Source of the DNA: an uncultured Carnobacterium sp.
Lineage (GTDB): Bacteria > Bacillota > Bacilli > Lactobacillales > Aerococcaceae
Assembly (NCBI GenBank): GCA_937976325.1
Contig: CALJSD010000197.1
Coordinates: forward strand, 1-15,775
Direction: 5' to 3'
DNA: 15,775 nt
The translations under genes and the position numbers were made by a program. Under the pieces are notes generated by a model. It was not told where the DNA came from. It worked only from the letters and a program-made list of their open reading frames with translations, and did not search any database. Positions 6,103 to 13,342 of this stretch are shown here, one piece after another; the first letter of the stretch is position 1; every line of letters begins with the position of its first letter.

Positions 6103-8274
6103 TTAACGTCCAAACCAAACGCTCATATCCACATTTCCAAGGCCAGTGACAAATTCCTTATCGGTATATTGCCAGCCCCAGCTTGGTTGGCTGTATGGAA
6201 GTTGGTAGGTGAGCTGTGGAGTATAGGCTGCCACCCAGTCCACGTATTTTAAGATTTCAGGATCGTTTAAACGATTTTGTAAGAGATATTGATAACTGTA
6301 AATACGCACGTTTGTGTATCCAGCTTTAGCCATCGTGTCACGGTACGCTTTCCAGATTTTCACCCAAGTAGCGGTATCCGTTGGCGCAGATTTGGCACCA
6401 TTTGTATAACGCCAATCTTCTAAGTCGAAGTAAATAGGGTAAGTCGGTTTAATATTGTATTTCTTAATTAAATTAATGGTTTGTTCGGCATCTTCTACAC
6501 CTTCTGCCTCTGTAGAAGCGTATGTGTAGAGGTAAATTCCGTAAGGCACGCCAAGACGGTTTAACTCGCTAATGTTGTGGGCGAGATGTTTATCTTCGGC
6601 CCCAGAGTATCCGATACGAACGATGACCGCATCGATATCATTATCCTTGATGATGCCTTCCCAGTTCGAGATATGACCTTGGTGTTCACTGATGTCCATG
6701 ACTTTCTTGGTTGTTTCATCCCCAAGACGTTGGCTTGCACCATTGTAGAAGTAACGTTTGCCGTCTTTTTCGACCCAACCGATATCGACTGCTTTCTTGC
6801 TCAAGATATTTCCGCTCCCATCAAATACGTATTGATAGTGGTCGATGATATGCGTACCAGTCGCCATTTTACCGTTATCGAGTACGTAATATTGATTGTC
6901 AATCCATTCTTTACGCGCAACTTTTCCGTTGGACTTGAAGTAGTACCAGTAGTCACCGACTTTTGCCCAGTAGTTCTTCGCGTATGTTCCATCTTCTTTG
7001 AAATAGTACGAAGAACCAGTCGATTGGTCGTATTGCATTTCGTTTTTCGCCATACGTCCATTGCCCTTGATAAAGTAAGAATCGACCCATTCATTTTTGG
7101 CCATGTAGCCACCGTCTTTGAAGTAGTACCAGTCGCCGTCGATTTCTTTCCATTGCTTGTTTAGGTATTTCCCATTTTCGTCAAAGTAGAAAGAACTATT
7201 GTACGTAGGGTCGTAAACCAGTTCGCTTTTCGCCATGCGTCCATTTTCTTTTAAGTAGTATGAATCCACCCATTGACTCTTGGCCATATAGCCACCGTCT
7301 TTGAAGTAGTACCGTTCACCGTCGACTTCTTTCCATTGTTTGCTTAAGTAGTTGCCATCTTTGTCAAAGTAGAAAGAACTATTGTACGTTGGGTCGAAAA
7401 CGAGTTCGCTTGCGGCCATCGCACCGTCAGACTTCACATAGTAAGAGCCAACCCATTTGCTCGTATCCATTTCACCGTATTTGCGGAAATGGTACCATTT
7501 GGCGTCGATTTCCTTCCATTGATCGCGGACGTATTTACCCGATGCATCGAGATAATAAGTGGCTTGGTATTTGCTATCGTAAATGAATTCGCTCTGAGCC
7601 ATATAGCCGCCACCTTTTAAGTAGTAGTCGCCTTTCCATTCATTACGTGCATAAATACCGCCTGGCTTGATGTAAAACCAGCTATTGTAGTTCTTATCGA
7701 AAACCCATTCGTTATCGGCCATCGCACCATCTGCTTTTAGGAAGTAGTTACCGCTCCATTCGCCAGCATACATTTTCCCGTTGTCGTGGAATGCATACCA
7801 AGTTCCATTAATTTTCTTCCAGTCACCTCGGAAGGCTTTTCCTTCTGCGAGTGCGTAGTACCAAGTTCCATTCGCGTTTAACCAGCCAGGATTAGCAATT
7901 TTCCCTTGGGCATCCAGGAGGTAGCCGTCAGGAGTCATTCCAGAGGTCATCATCTTGCCTTCGTCATCGAAGTAGTACCAGCGTCCGTTTTCCCATTTCC
8001 ATTGGGAGAGAAGGGCTTTACCATTGATGTGATAGAAGGTGTTGCCGTTTTCGTATACGAGACCTGTATATGTGGATTCTTTTGGTGTTTCTTCAGCTAC
8101 CTCGCGCGTTTGGTAGCGGGGCGCTTGGGTCGTTTCTGTGGTGGCTTCACGAGACTGAGTGGTTTGAACAGCTGTCGTTGGTTGGGCTGTTGTCGTCTCT
8201 TGAGCGGTTTCTGCATGAACTGCTTGAGTGGTTAATAATAGTAAAGTTGCACTTGCAACCGTGAATTTTTTCAT
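6103..8274 (-). CDS. Secreted GH25 muramidase (lysozyme) with cell-wall-binding repeats
   Basis: 723-aa secreted enzyme expected to cleave the MurNAc-GlcNAc bond of peptidoglycan. It has a Sec signal peptide (cleavage near AVHA, residue 21), a Thr/Gln-rich linker (22-68), about 450 residues of cell-wall-binding repeats (69-520), then a C-terminal GH25 domain (521-723). GH25 landmarks are VMDISEHQG (Asp527) and YFDLED (Asp617 and Glu619, the catalytic DxE), with WGWQYT and NVDMSVW near the end. The N-terminal repeats are closely similar to those of the amidase downstream, but this protein has extra units, including a recent 61-residue tandem duplication. The ATG at 8274 starts an obvious signal peptide, yet the only GGAGG (8289-8293) is 14 nt away, longer than usual. 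Likely a wall-remodelling or autolytic enzyme acting with the amidase. Confidence 0.93.
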   Translation of the reverse strand: MKKFTVASATLLLLTTQAVHAETAQETTTAQPTTAVQTTQSREATTETTQAPRYQTREVAEETPKESTYTGLVYENGNTFYHINGKALLSQWKWENGRWYYFDDEGKMMTSGMTPDGYLLDAQGKIANPGWLNANGTWYYALAEGKAFRGDWKKINGTWYAFHDNGKMYAGEWSGNYFLKADGAMADNEWVFDKNYNSWFYIKPGGIYARNEWKGDYYLKGGGYMAQSEFIYDSKYQATYYLDASGKYVRDQWKEIDAKWYHFRKYGEMDTSKWVGSYYVKSDGAMAASELVFDPTYNSSFYFDKDGNYLSKQWKEVDGERYYFKDGGYMAKSQWVDSYYLKENGRMAKSELVYDPTYNSSFYFDENGKYLNKQWKEIDGDWYYFKDGGYMAKNEWVDSYFIKGNGRMAKNEMQYDQSTGSSYYFKEDGTYAKNYWAKVGDYWYYFKSNGKVARKEWIDNQYYVLDNGKMATGTHIIDHYQYVFDGSGNILSKKAVDIGWVEKDGKRYFYNGASQRLGDETTKKVMDISEHQGHISNWEGIIKDNDIDAVIVRIGYSGAEDKHLAHNISELNRLGVPYGIYLYTYASTEAEGVEDAEQTINLIKKYNIKPTYPIYFDLEDWRYTNGAKSAPTDTATWVKIWKAYRDTMAKAGYTNVRIYSYQYLLQNRLNDPEILKYVDWVAAYTPQLTYQLPYSQPSWGWQYTDKEFVTGLGNVDMSVWFGR
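6715..8070 (-). repeat. Cell-wall-binding repeat region of the GH25 enzyme
   Basis: A long series of CW_binding_1-type units (for example GRWYYFDDEGKM, GTWYAFHDNGKM, GSYYVKSDGAMA, DWYYFKDGGYMA). The first eight or so units align one for one with the amidase repeats; the later ones are extra. The series ends in a degenerate unit (KRYFYNGASQRLG) just before the catalytic domain. Confidence 0.85.
7027..7393 (-). repeat. Tandem duplication of 183 bp (61 residues) inside the GH25 gene
   Basis: Two consecutive copies at a period of 183 bp: TTGAAGTAGT recurs at 7118 and 7301, and AAGTAGAAAGAACTATTGTA occurs in both copies. Each copy encodes ELV(F/Y)DPTYNSSFYF ... QWKE(V/I)DG ... YYFKDGGYMAK. High DNA identity points to a recent in-frame duplication. 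Confidence 0.8.
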
Positions 8275-8313
8275 GTGTTTTATTCGATCCTCCCTCGTAA
8301 AAATTTCCTATTT

Positions 8314-8343
8314 AGTGTAACAAAATAAAAGGGGAAAGGGCAA
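8314..8343 (-). promoter_or_regulatory. Candidate promoter of the GH25 gene
   Basis: On the minus strand TTGCCC (8343-8338), 18-bp spacer, then TACACT (8319-8314), about 40 nt before the GH25 start. It shares the TACACT -10 with the amidase promoter. Confidence 0.45.
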
Positions 8344-8419
8344 ACTAAAAAGTACGTTTGCTTGAAATCTTAATAATTCCATTTTCCAGGAATTGAAGGT
8401 ACAGGAAGAGGGCGGATTG

Positions 8420-8436
8420 TGCTATAATCGGTGGTA
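8420..8436 (+). promoter_or_regulatory. Extended -10 promoter directly at the DMT transporter start (leaderless)
   Basis: TGC followed by a perfect TATAAT (8423-8428) forms an extended -10 element; no good -35 is seen. The expected start of transcription, about 7 nt after the -10, falls on or next to the ATG at 8436. There is no room for a Shine-Dalgarno sequence. Confidence 0.65.
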
Positions 8437-9389
8437 TGAAAACGACAGAACAACTAAACCAACCAAAACAACAACTATTAAAAGGAACCTTGATGACGCT
8501 CTTTGCCGGGATTGCCTGGGGGATGAGTGGCGCGTGTGGTCAATACTTAATGGCGCACGGAATGGGCGTACTCGCCTTGACCGACCTCCGTCTGATTATC
8601 TCTGGGGTATGTTTATTAGCGATGAGCTATGCGTTTACCCGTGGACAACTGGTCGCCTTCTTTAAGGAGAAGAAGAACTACGCCAAGATTACACTCTTTG
8701 CATTTATCGGGCTCTTCATGAACCAGTTTACGTATCTTGAGGCGATTCACCTTAGTAATGCCGGGACTGCGACCGTCTTGCAGTACCTCTGCCCGGTGAT
8801 TATTCTGGTGTACATGTGCTTGAAAAATCGCACGACACCGACCGCATCTGAAGTGACGTCGATTGTCCTCGCGATTCTGGGGACATTCATCATTGCCACA
8901 CACGGCCAACTCAATCAACTCAGCGTGACACCACTCGGGCTCTTCTGGGGCATCTTTAGTGGCTTCACGTACGCCATTTACATCATGCTTCCGATTAAAC
9001 TCATTCAAGAGTACGGAAGTCTGACCGTGATTGGAGTGGGCATGGTCATTGCAGGAGTCATTCTCTTCCCAATGAGCGGCCTTACGACGATGGAACTTGA
9101 GTATAGCGTGGATATTCTTGCCGCGCTGACAGGGATTATTCTCATTGGAACGATTATCTCTTACACGATGTTTTTAAAAGGAACGAGCTATATCGGCCCT
9201 GTGAAGAGCAGTCTGATTGCCGCGGTCGAACCGATTTCTGCGGTGTTCTTCGCCTTCCTGATCATGAACGAGCATTTCTTCGCGATTGACTTTGTCGGCA
9301 TGGCGATGATTCTGGCAGCCGTGGTCCTTATCTCGGTCAAAGACTTAATCAAAGAACGTCGTAAAAAAGAACAAGGCGTACTCGAATAA
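8436..9389 (+). CDS. DMT-superfamily (EamA) membrane transporter
   Basis: 317-aa integral membrane protein with two EamA repeats and about ten hydrophobic segments, the usual length and layout of drug/metabolite transporters. Repeat 1 starts around residue 17 (GTLMTLFAGIAWGMSGACGQ) and contains NAGTATVLQYLCPVII. Repeat 2 starts near residue 165 and contains the typical KSSLIAAVEPISAVFFAF. The C-terminus is short and basic (RRKKEQ). Such proteins export metabolites, amino acids or drugs; the substrate cannot be read from sequence. The ATG at 8436 lies only 7 nt after a TATAAT, so the message is probably leaderless. A second ATG (8493, residue 20) has AAAAGGA 7 nt upstream and could be an alternative start, but it would cut into the first membrane segment. 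Divergent from the GH25 gene, and followed by its own terminator. Confidence 0.9.
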   Translation: MKTTEQLNQPKQQLLKGTLMTLFAGIAWGMSGACGQYLMAHGMGVLALTDLRLIISGVCLLAMSYAFTRGQLVAFFKEKKNYAKITLFAFIGLFMNQFTYLEAIHLSNAGTATVLQYLCPVIILVYMCLKNRTTPTASEVTSIVLAILGTFIIATHGQLNQLSVTPLGLFWGIFSGFTYAIYIMLPIKLIQEYGSLTVIGVGMVIAGVILFPMSGLTTMELEYSVDILAALTGIILIGTIISYTMFLKGTSYIGPVKSSLIAAVEPISAVFFAFLIMNEHFFAIDFVGMAMILAAVVLISVKDLIKERRKKEQGVLE

Positions 9390-9396
9390 CAAAACG

Positions 9397-9430
9397 AACC
9401 GCAATTGGAGCGCATCCAGTTGCGGTTTTC
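9397..9430 (+). terminator. Terminator of the DMT transporter gene
   Basis: AACCGCAATTGGA (9397-9409) pairs with TCCAGTTGCGGTT (9415-9427) with one mismatch and a 5-base loop, followed by a short T-run. Confidence 0.85.
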
Positions 9431-9464
9431 ATTTGTTTTGAAAGAAATGAAAAAACTTGAAAAT

Positions 9465-9476
9465 GAGAACGTTCTC
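9465..9476. promoter_or_regulatory. Perfect 12-bp palindrome upstream of the ABC operon (possible operator)
   Basis: GAGAACGTTCTC is a perfect palindrome about 37 bp upstream of the putative -10 of the amino acid ABC operon. No T-run follows, so it is not a terminator. It could be the site of a transcription factor responding to amino acid or sulfur supply. The regulator is unknown. Confidence 0.4.
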
Positions 9477-9510
9477 CTGGAACTTTAATCTTTTTTTAAT
9501 AATCGGATTG

Positions 9511-9519
9511 TGCTATACT
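9511..9519 (+). promoter_or_regulatory. Extended -10 promoter of the amino acid ABC operon
   Basis: TGC plus TATACT (9514-9519) forms an extended -10. The preceding bases CGGATTGTGCTATA are the same as those in front of the DMT transporter gene. The ribosome binding site GGAGG (9541-9545) and a TTG start follow. Confidence 0.5.
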
Positions 9520-9553
9520 ATAAACCATCAAACAACAGACGGAGGTCCTGAAT

Positions 9554-10195
9554 TTGTCTTATTCACTCGAAATTTTACCAAGTTTATTACACGGAGCAGT
9601 GACGACATTAGAAGTGTTCGCACTCGTGCTCATTTTCTCGATTCCGCTAGGCATTCTCATTGCCTTTGCGATGCAGCTGAAATGGAAGCCACTCAACTGG
9701 TTCATCTATATCTACATCTGGGTGATGCGAGGGACACCTCTGTTATTACAACTGATCTTTATTTATTACGTCTTGCCAAGTATCGGCATTCGTCTAGACC
9801 GACTCCCAGCAGCGCTTATTGCCTTCACGCTCAACTATGCGGCGTACTTTGCGGAGATTTTCCGCGGGGGGATCGATACGATTCCAAAAGGGCAGTATGA
9901 AGCGGCGAAGGTGTTGAAATTCACGCCAGGAGCGACGATTCGCTATATCGTTCTTCCACAGGTGACGAAGATTGTCTTGCCAAGTGTCTTCAATGAAATC
10001 ATGAGTCTTGTCAAAGATACGTCCCTTGTATACGCACTTGGAATCTCAGACCTAATTCTAGCCAGCCGTACCGCAGCTAACCGCGACGCCAGCCTCGTTC
10101 CGATGTTTCTAGCAGGAGCGATTTACCTGATTGTTATCGGGGTTGTGACGCTTGTGGCGAAACGCATTGAAAAGAAATTCAGTTATTATAAATAG
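9554..10195 (+). CDS. Polar amino acid ABC transporter, permease
   Basis: 213-aa inner-membrane permease of the HisM/GlnP-type family. The hydrophobic N-terminal half carries the family pattern GAVTTLEVF and GTPLLLQLIFIYYVLP. The cytoplasmic EAA loop that docks the ATPase is clear: EAAKVLKFTPGATIRYIVLP at about residues 116-135. The start is TTG at 9554, with GGAGG (9541-9545) 8 nt upstream; no ATG is available at the right distance. It is first in a three-gene operon, its stop TAG merging with the AGGAGGA ribosome binding site of the ATPase gene. A single permease gene implies a homodimeric channel. Substrate class: polar amino acids or related compounds, by family; the exact substrate is not evident. 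Confidence 0.92.
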   Translation: MSYSLEILPSLLHGAVTTLEVFALVLIFSIPLGILIAFAMQLKWKPLNWFIYIYIWVMRGTPLLLQLIFIYYVLPSIGIRLDRLPAALIAFTLNYAAYFAEIFRGGIDTIPKGQYEAAKVLKFTPGATIRYIVLPQVTKIVLPSVFNEIMSLVKDTSLVYALGISDLILASRTAANRDASLVPMFLAGAIYLIVIGVVTLVAKRIEKKFSYYK

Positions 10196-10207
10196 GAGGA
10201 CAAGCAG

Positions 10208-10837
10208 ATGTTAGAATTACGCAATATTAGTAAACGATTCGGCGATAAACAAATCTTGTCCGATTTCAACTTAACCATTCACGAAGGGAAAATCTTGGCC
10301 ATCGTTGGACCTTCAGGAGGCGGGAAAACAACCTTGCTTCGGATGTTAGCAGGCCTTGAAAAAATCGACTCTGGAGAAGTGTTCTATAACGGCGAATCCT
10401 TAGCGCTCGATGAACTCGCAAAGCGCCAATTGCTTGGATTCGTGTTCCAAGACTTCCAATTATTCCCACATTTATCCGTATTAGAAAACTTAACGATTTC
10501 ACCGGTGAAAATGAACGGTATGCCTCAAGAAGAAGCGAACGCGAAGGCACGCGCACTCTTAGAACGCCTCGGCTTAGAAGGACACGAGGACGCGTTCCCA
10601 TATTCACTCTCGGGCGGACAAAAACAACGGGTGGCCTTGGCACGTGCGATGATGATTGACCCTGAAATCATCGGCTACGACGAACCAACGTCAGCGCTCG
10701 ACCCAGCCCTTCGCCTAGAAGTAGAGAAGTTAATCCTCCAAAATAAAGAACTCGGAATGACGCAAATCGTCGTGACCCACGATTTAACCTTTGCCGAGAA
10801 TATCGCGGACGAATTATTGACGTTCGAACCGAAATAG
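10208..10837 (+). CDS. Polar amino acid ABC transporter, ATP-binding protein
   Basis: 209-aa ABC ATPase that powers the importer. Walker A GPSGGGKTT (residues 34-42), Q-loop FQDFQLFPHL (near 79-88), signature LSGGQKQRVALARAM (about 138-152), Walker B/D-loop IIGYDEPTSALDP and the switch His in VTHDLTFAEN are all intact. It is about 30 residues shorter at the C-terminus than GlnQ/HisP-type ATPases (~240 aa), as in other compact Gram-positive members. The ribosome binding site overlaps the permease stop codon. Its own stop TAG overlaps the AGGAGG of the binding-protein gene, so translation of the three genes should be coupled. Confidence 0.93.
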   Translation: MLELRNISKRFGDKQILSDFNLTIHEGKILAIVGPSGGGKTTLLRMLAGLEKIDSGEVFYNGESLALDELAKRQLLGFVFQDFQLFPHLSVLENLTISPVKMNGMPQEEANAKARALLERLGLEGHEDAFPYSLSGGQKQRVALARAMMIDPEIIGYDEPTSALDPALRLEVEKLILQNKELGMTQIVVTHDLTFAENIADELLTFEPK

Positions 10838-10846
10838 GAGGCCACT

Positions 10847-11695
10847 ATGAAGAAACGAAAAGGAATCCTAGGTTTTTTGGCACTTGTAGGGGTGGCGGTC
10901 ATGACTCTTGCAGGCTGCACGCAACTGGCAAGCAATCCAACAGTCGATAACTGGGATAAATACCAACAACAAAAGAGCATCACGGTGGGCTTCGATAATA
11001 CCTTTGTTCCGATGGGCTTCGAGGAGAAGAATGGCGACTATGCCGGCTTTGATATCGAACTCGCTCAGTACGTATCGAAGAAACTCGGCATCACGGTTCA
11101 CTTCCAACCGATTGACTGGGACATGAAGGAAACGGAACTTCAAAACGGCACGATTGACGCCATCTGGAATGGGTATTCGGCCACTGACGAACGTCGCGAG
11201 AAAGTCGCCTTCACGATTCCCTATATGCAAAATACGCAAATCTTAGTCGTGAAGAAAACGAGTGGCATTCACTCCGTAAAAGATATGACAGGCAAAGTCC
11301 TTGGCGCACAAAACGGATCATCTGGGATGTTGGATTTTGAAGAGAATCCAGAAGTGTTGAAGAACCGTGTCAAAGGCGGGGACGCCGACCAATACCAAAG
11401 CGTGAACGAGGCCATTATCGACTTGAAGAATGACCGTATCGACGCCTTGCTTATCGACCGTGTATACGCGGATTACTACCTCACAACAGAAGGCATCGCT
11501 GATCAATACGATACGATTCCTTCAGGATTCGAGAGTGAATCATTTGCGGTAGGGGTACGTCCTGCCGATAAGAAATTACTTGAAGCGCTGAACCAGGCCT
11601 TTAAGGAACTCTATCAAGAGGGCATCTTCCAACAAATCAGCCAGAAGTGGTTTGGTGAGGATGTCGCAACGCCTGAAGTTAAAGGGCAAGAATAA
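10847..11695 (+). CDS. Amino acid ABC transporter substrate-binding lipoprotein (SBP_bac_3)
   Basis: 282-aa extracellular binding lipoprotein. The lipobox TLAGC has Cys24. The mature part is a family 3 solute-binding protein: ITVGFDNTFVPMGFEEKNG at the first lobe, GFDIELAQYVSKKLG, then NGTIDAIWNGYSATDERREK with the Arg of the ATDERR motif expected to hold the substrate carboxylate, followed by FTIPY. The C-terminus carries ALNQAFKELYQEGIFQQISQKWFG. The opening NWDKY...ITVGFDNTFVPMGF resembles streptococcal amino acid binding proteins of unknown or cystine/glutamine-type specificity. Last gene of the operon, 9 bp behind the ATPase gene; a hairpin terminator follows. Confidence 0.93.
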   Translation: MKKRKGILGFLALVGVAVMTLAGCTQLASNPTVDNWDKYQQQKSITVGFDNTFVPMGFEEKNGDYAGFDIELAQYVSKKLGITVHFQPIDWDMKETELQNGTIDAIWNGYSATDERREKVAFTIPYMQNTQILVVKKTSGIHSVKDMTGKVLGAQNGSSGMLDFEENPEVLKNRVKGGDADQYQSVNEAIIDLKNDRIDALLIDRVYADYYLTTEGIADQYDTIPSGFESESFAVGVRPADKKLLEALNQAFKELYQEGIFQQISQKWFGEDVATPEVKGQE

Positions 11696-11710
11696 TTAAA
11701 TAACCAAAAC

Positions 11711-11753
11711 CATCGCTGGACGGAAGGCACGCCTTCTGGAAGGCGATTTTTTG
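11711..11753 (+). terminator. Terminator of the amino acid ABC operon
   Basis: A GC-rich hairpin with inner arms GGAAGGC / GCCTTC and outer arms ATCGC / GCGAT is followed by TTTTTT. It lies about 16 bp behind the binding-protein stop codon. Confidence 0.75.
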
Positions 11754-11828
11754 TGCGCTTATAAATGTATAAAAAATCACATAATACGAATATTTCCAGA
11801 AGAAAACGTTAAATAACGGAATGTCACC

Positions 11829-11864
11829 TTGATAAAGATTGAGCAAAGGAGTACACTTAAAGTG
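11829..11864 (+). promoter_or_regulatory. Promoter of the permease-ucpA unit with overlapping palindrome
   Basis: TTGATA (11829-11834), 17-bp spacer, TACACT (11852-11857). The palindrome CACTTAAAGTG (11854-11864) overlaps the -10, a place where a repressor would block transcription. Further dyads flank it: CGTTAAATAACG at 11807-11818, and GTAAC-N7-GTTAC at 11871-11887. These suggest a regulated promoter; the regulator is not in the window. Confidence 0.5.
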
Positions 11865-11919
11865 CAAACAGTAACAGGCGCCGTTACCAATTGTACAAAA
11901 CTATAAAGAAGGGATTTAT

Positions 11920-13329
11920 GTGTCAACCAAAGAAAATAGTAATGGATTACAGAAAAGTTTAAAAATCGTATTTGTTTACACCGTCGCAACAGGATCAATT
12001 TTCACATTTGTCAGTTATTGGGATTCAGTTTTTTATAATTATTGTGGGCCAGGTACATTTTTAGCTTTTGCACTGATGACACTGGCCATTCTCCCAATTG
12101 CGCTTGTTTATAGTGAAATCTCGCCACTGTTCAAAACGGCTGGTGGGGAACTCATCTACAACACAGTCGGCATTAATAAGCATGCCGGGTTCTTAGCCTC
12201 ATGGTTAATTATGGCCGCGTGGATATCCGTTCCACCGGCTGTAGTAATGGCCATCGCCACCTTTATTAGCCGAACATTTGGGCTTGCCCTCAGCTTCAAT
12301 AATATTATGATGATTGCCATCGTGATTCTATTGTTTGTATTCGTTTTGAGCTTGCAGGATGTACAAATGCTCGTCAAAGCACAGGCGTTCTTCCTATTCG
12401 CCAATATCACAACAACGATTATCACGGGCATCCTCTTACTCACGTCCGGACATTGGAACATTAGTAATTTTTCAAATCTATTCCAATCAAATGTGGATAG
12501 TACCTTTATTATTCCGGGCTGGATTATCGGGATGGCGCTTCTCATCACACCGTACTTCGGTTTTGAGACCGTTCCGCAAATGGTGGAAGAAGGGGACTTC
12601 CCAATCTCGAATACGAAGAAGGCTATCTGTGGTTCCGTTTTGACTTGTGGAATCATCTATACGTTTTTCTTCTTCTGCGTGGCAGGTCTCGATACGTTCG
12701 ATAACCTACTAGCCAATGATGCGTCAAACGGCTTTATGTCGATTATTGCCATGGAGAAAATCTTAGGCTGGAAAGTATGGCCACTCATCTACGGTTGCAT
12801 TTCGATTTTACTTGGAATGCTTGCATCCATCTTAGGATTCTGGATGTCAACAGTACGGATGTTGTACTCAATGGGAAAGAACAACTTCCTTCCACAAGCG
12901 TTTATGAAACTCAACCGTCACCAACAACCAATTTTACCGAATATTTTCCTACTCGTGATTAGCTTAATCTTTATTCTGTTGCAAAATGCGACGACCTTCA
13001 TGAATGACTTCTTCAACTTGATGTCATTTGGCTGTGCCTGCGCGTACGCCTTAACCATGATTTCCGCACTTCGCATCCGCAACAACCATCCTGAGTGGTA
13101 TGTCAATAATAAAAATACGGTTAAAGGTGGAAATGCCTTACGGATTTTGGCCATGGTGATCATGCTTGCCATCGCATTCTTCTGTACACTTGGACAAGGA
13201 ATCGGTTCTTGGATTTCATTTGCCGTGTACATGGGAGTCGGCGTGTGCATCTGGTTATGGATGGTCCTCATTCGTTGGAAACATGTCAAAGTAACCATTG
13301 AAACCCCTGATGGAGAAAAAGAATATTAA
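11920..13329 (+). CDS. APC-family amino acid/amine permease
   Basis: 469-aa membrane protein with about 12 hydrophobic segments, typical of amino acid-polyamine-organocation transporters. Visible family features are the first-helix region (VYTVATGSIFTFVSYW), TAGGELIYNTVG after the second segment, and the conserved GFETVPQMVEEGDFP loop around residue 210 (the F-GFE-x-x-x-x-x-EE pattern). The start is GTG at 11920 with AAGAAGGGA (11906-11914) upstream. The ATG two bases earlier is in another frame and stops after 14 codons. The dehydrogenase gene starts 13 bp behind its stop, so uptake and oxidation of one substrate is a reasonable guess. The substrate (amino acid, amine or similar) cannot be told. 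The upstream region is rich in dyads, suggesting regulated expression. Confidence 0.9.
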   Translation: MSTKENSNGLQKSLKIVFVYTVATGSIFTFVSYWDSVFYNYCGPGTFLAFALMTLAILPIALVYSEISPLFKTAGGELIYNTVGINKHAGFLASWLIMAAWISVPPAVVMAIATFISRTFGLALSFNNIMMIAIVILLFVFVLSLQDVQMLVKAQAFFLFANITTTIITGILLLTSGHWNISNFSNLFQSNVDSTFIIPGWIIGMALLITPYFGFETVPQMVEEGDFPISNTKKAICGSVLTCGIIYTFFFFCVAGLDTFDNLLANDASNGFMSIIAMEKILGWKVWPLIYGCISILLGMLASILGFWMSTVRMLYSMGKNNFLPQAFMKLNRHQQPILPNIFLLVISLIFILLQNATTFMNDFFNLMSFGCACAYALTMISALRIRNNHPEWYVNNKNTVKGGNALRILAMVIMLAIAFFCTLGQGIGSWISFAVYMGVGVCIWLWMVLIRWKHVKVTIETPDGEKEY

Positions 13330-13342
13330 AGGAGAGAAAACC

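Noticed and set aside
6577..7164. 195-codon plus-strand frame opposite the GH25 gene
   Set aside because: It is the antisense shadow of the repetitive binding region, with biased composition, no ribosome binding site and no family resemblance.
4915..8070. Possible CRISPR array from the many regular repeats
   Set aside because: The repeats are coding, spaced in multiples of three, and translate to aromatic wall-binding units; there are no unique spacers between identical short repeats.
8393..8665. 90-codon frame overlapping the start of the DMT transporter
   Set aside because: It crosses the promoter and the transporter N-terminus in another frame and has no protein-like features.
11777..11998. 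Minus-strand frames between the ABC operon and the permease gene
   Set aside because: They cross the promoter region antisense to the permease start, without ribosome binding sites or family features.
13298..13342. Upstream start for the UcpA-like dehydrogenase
   Set aside because: It lies inside the permease gene. The ATG at 13343 has its own ribosome binding site and gives the normal SDR N-terminus.
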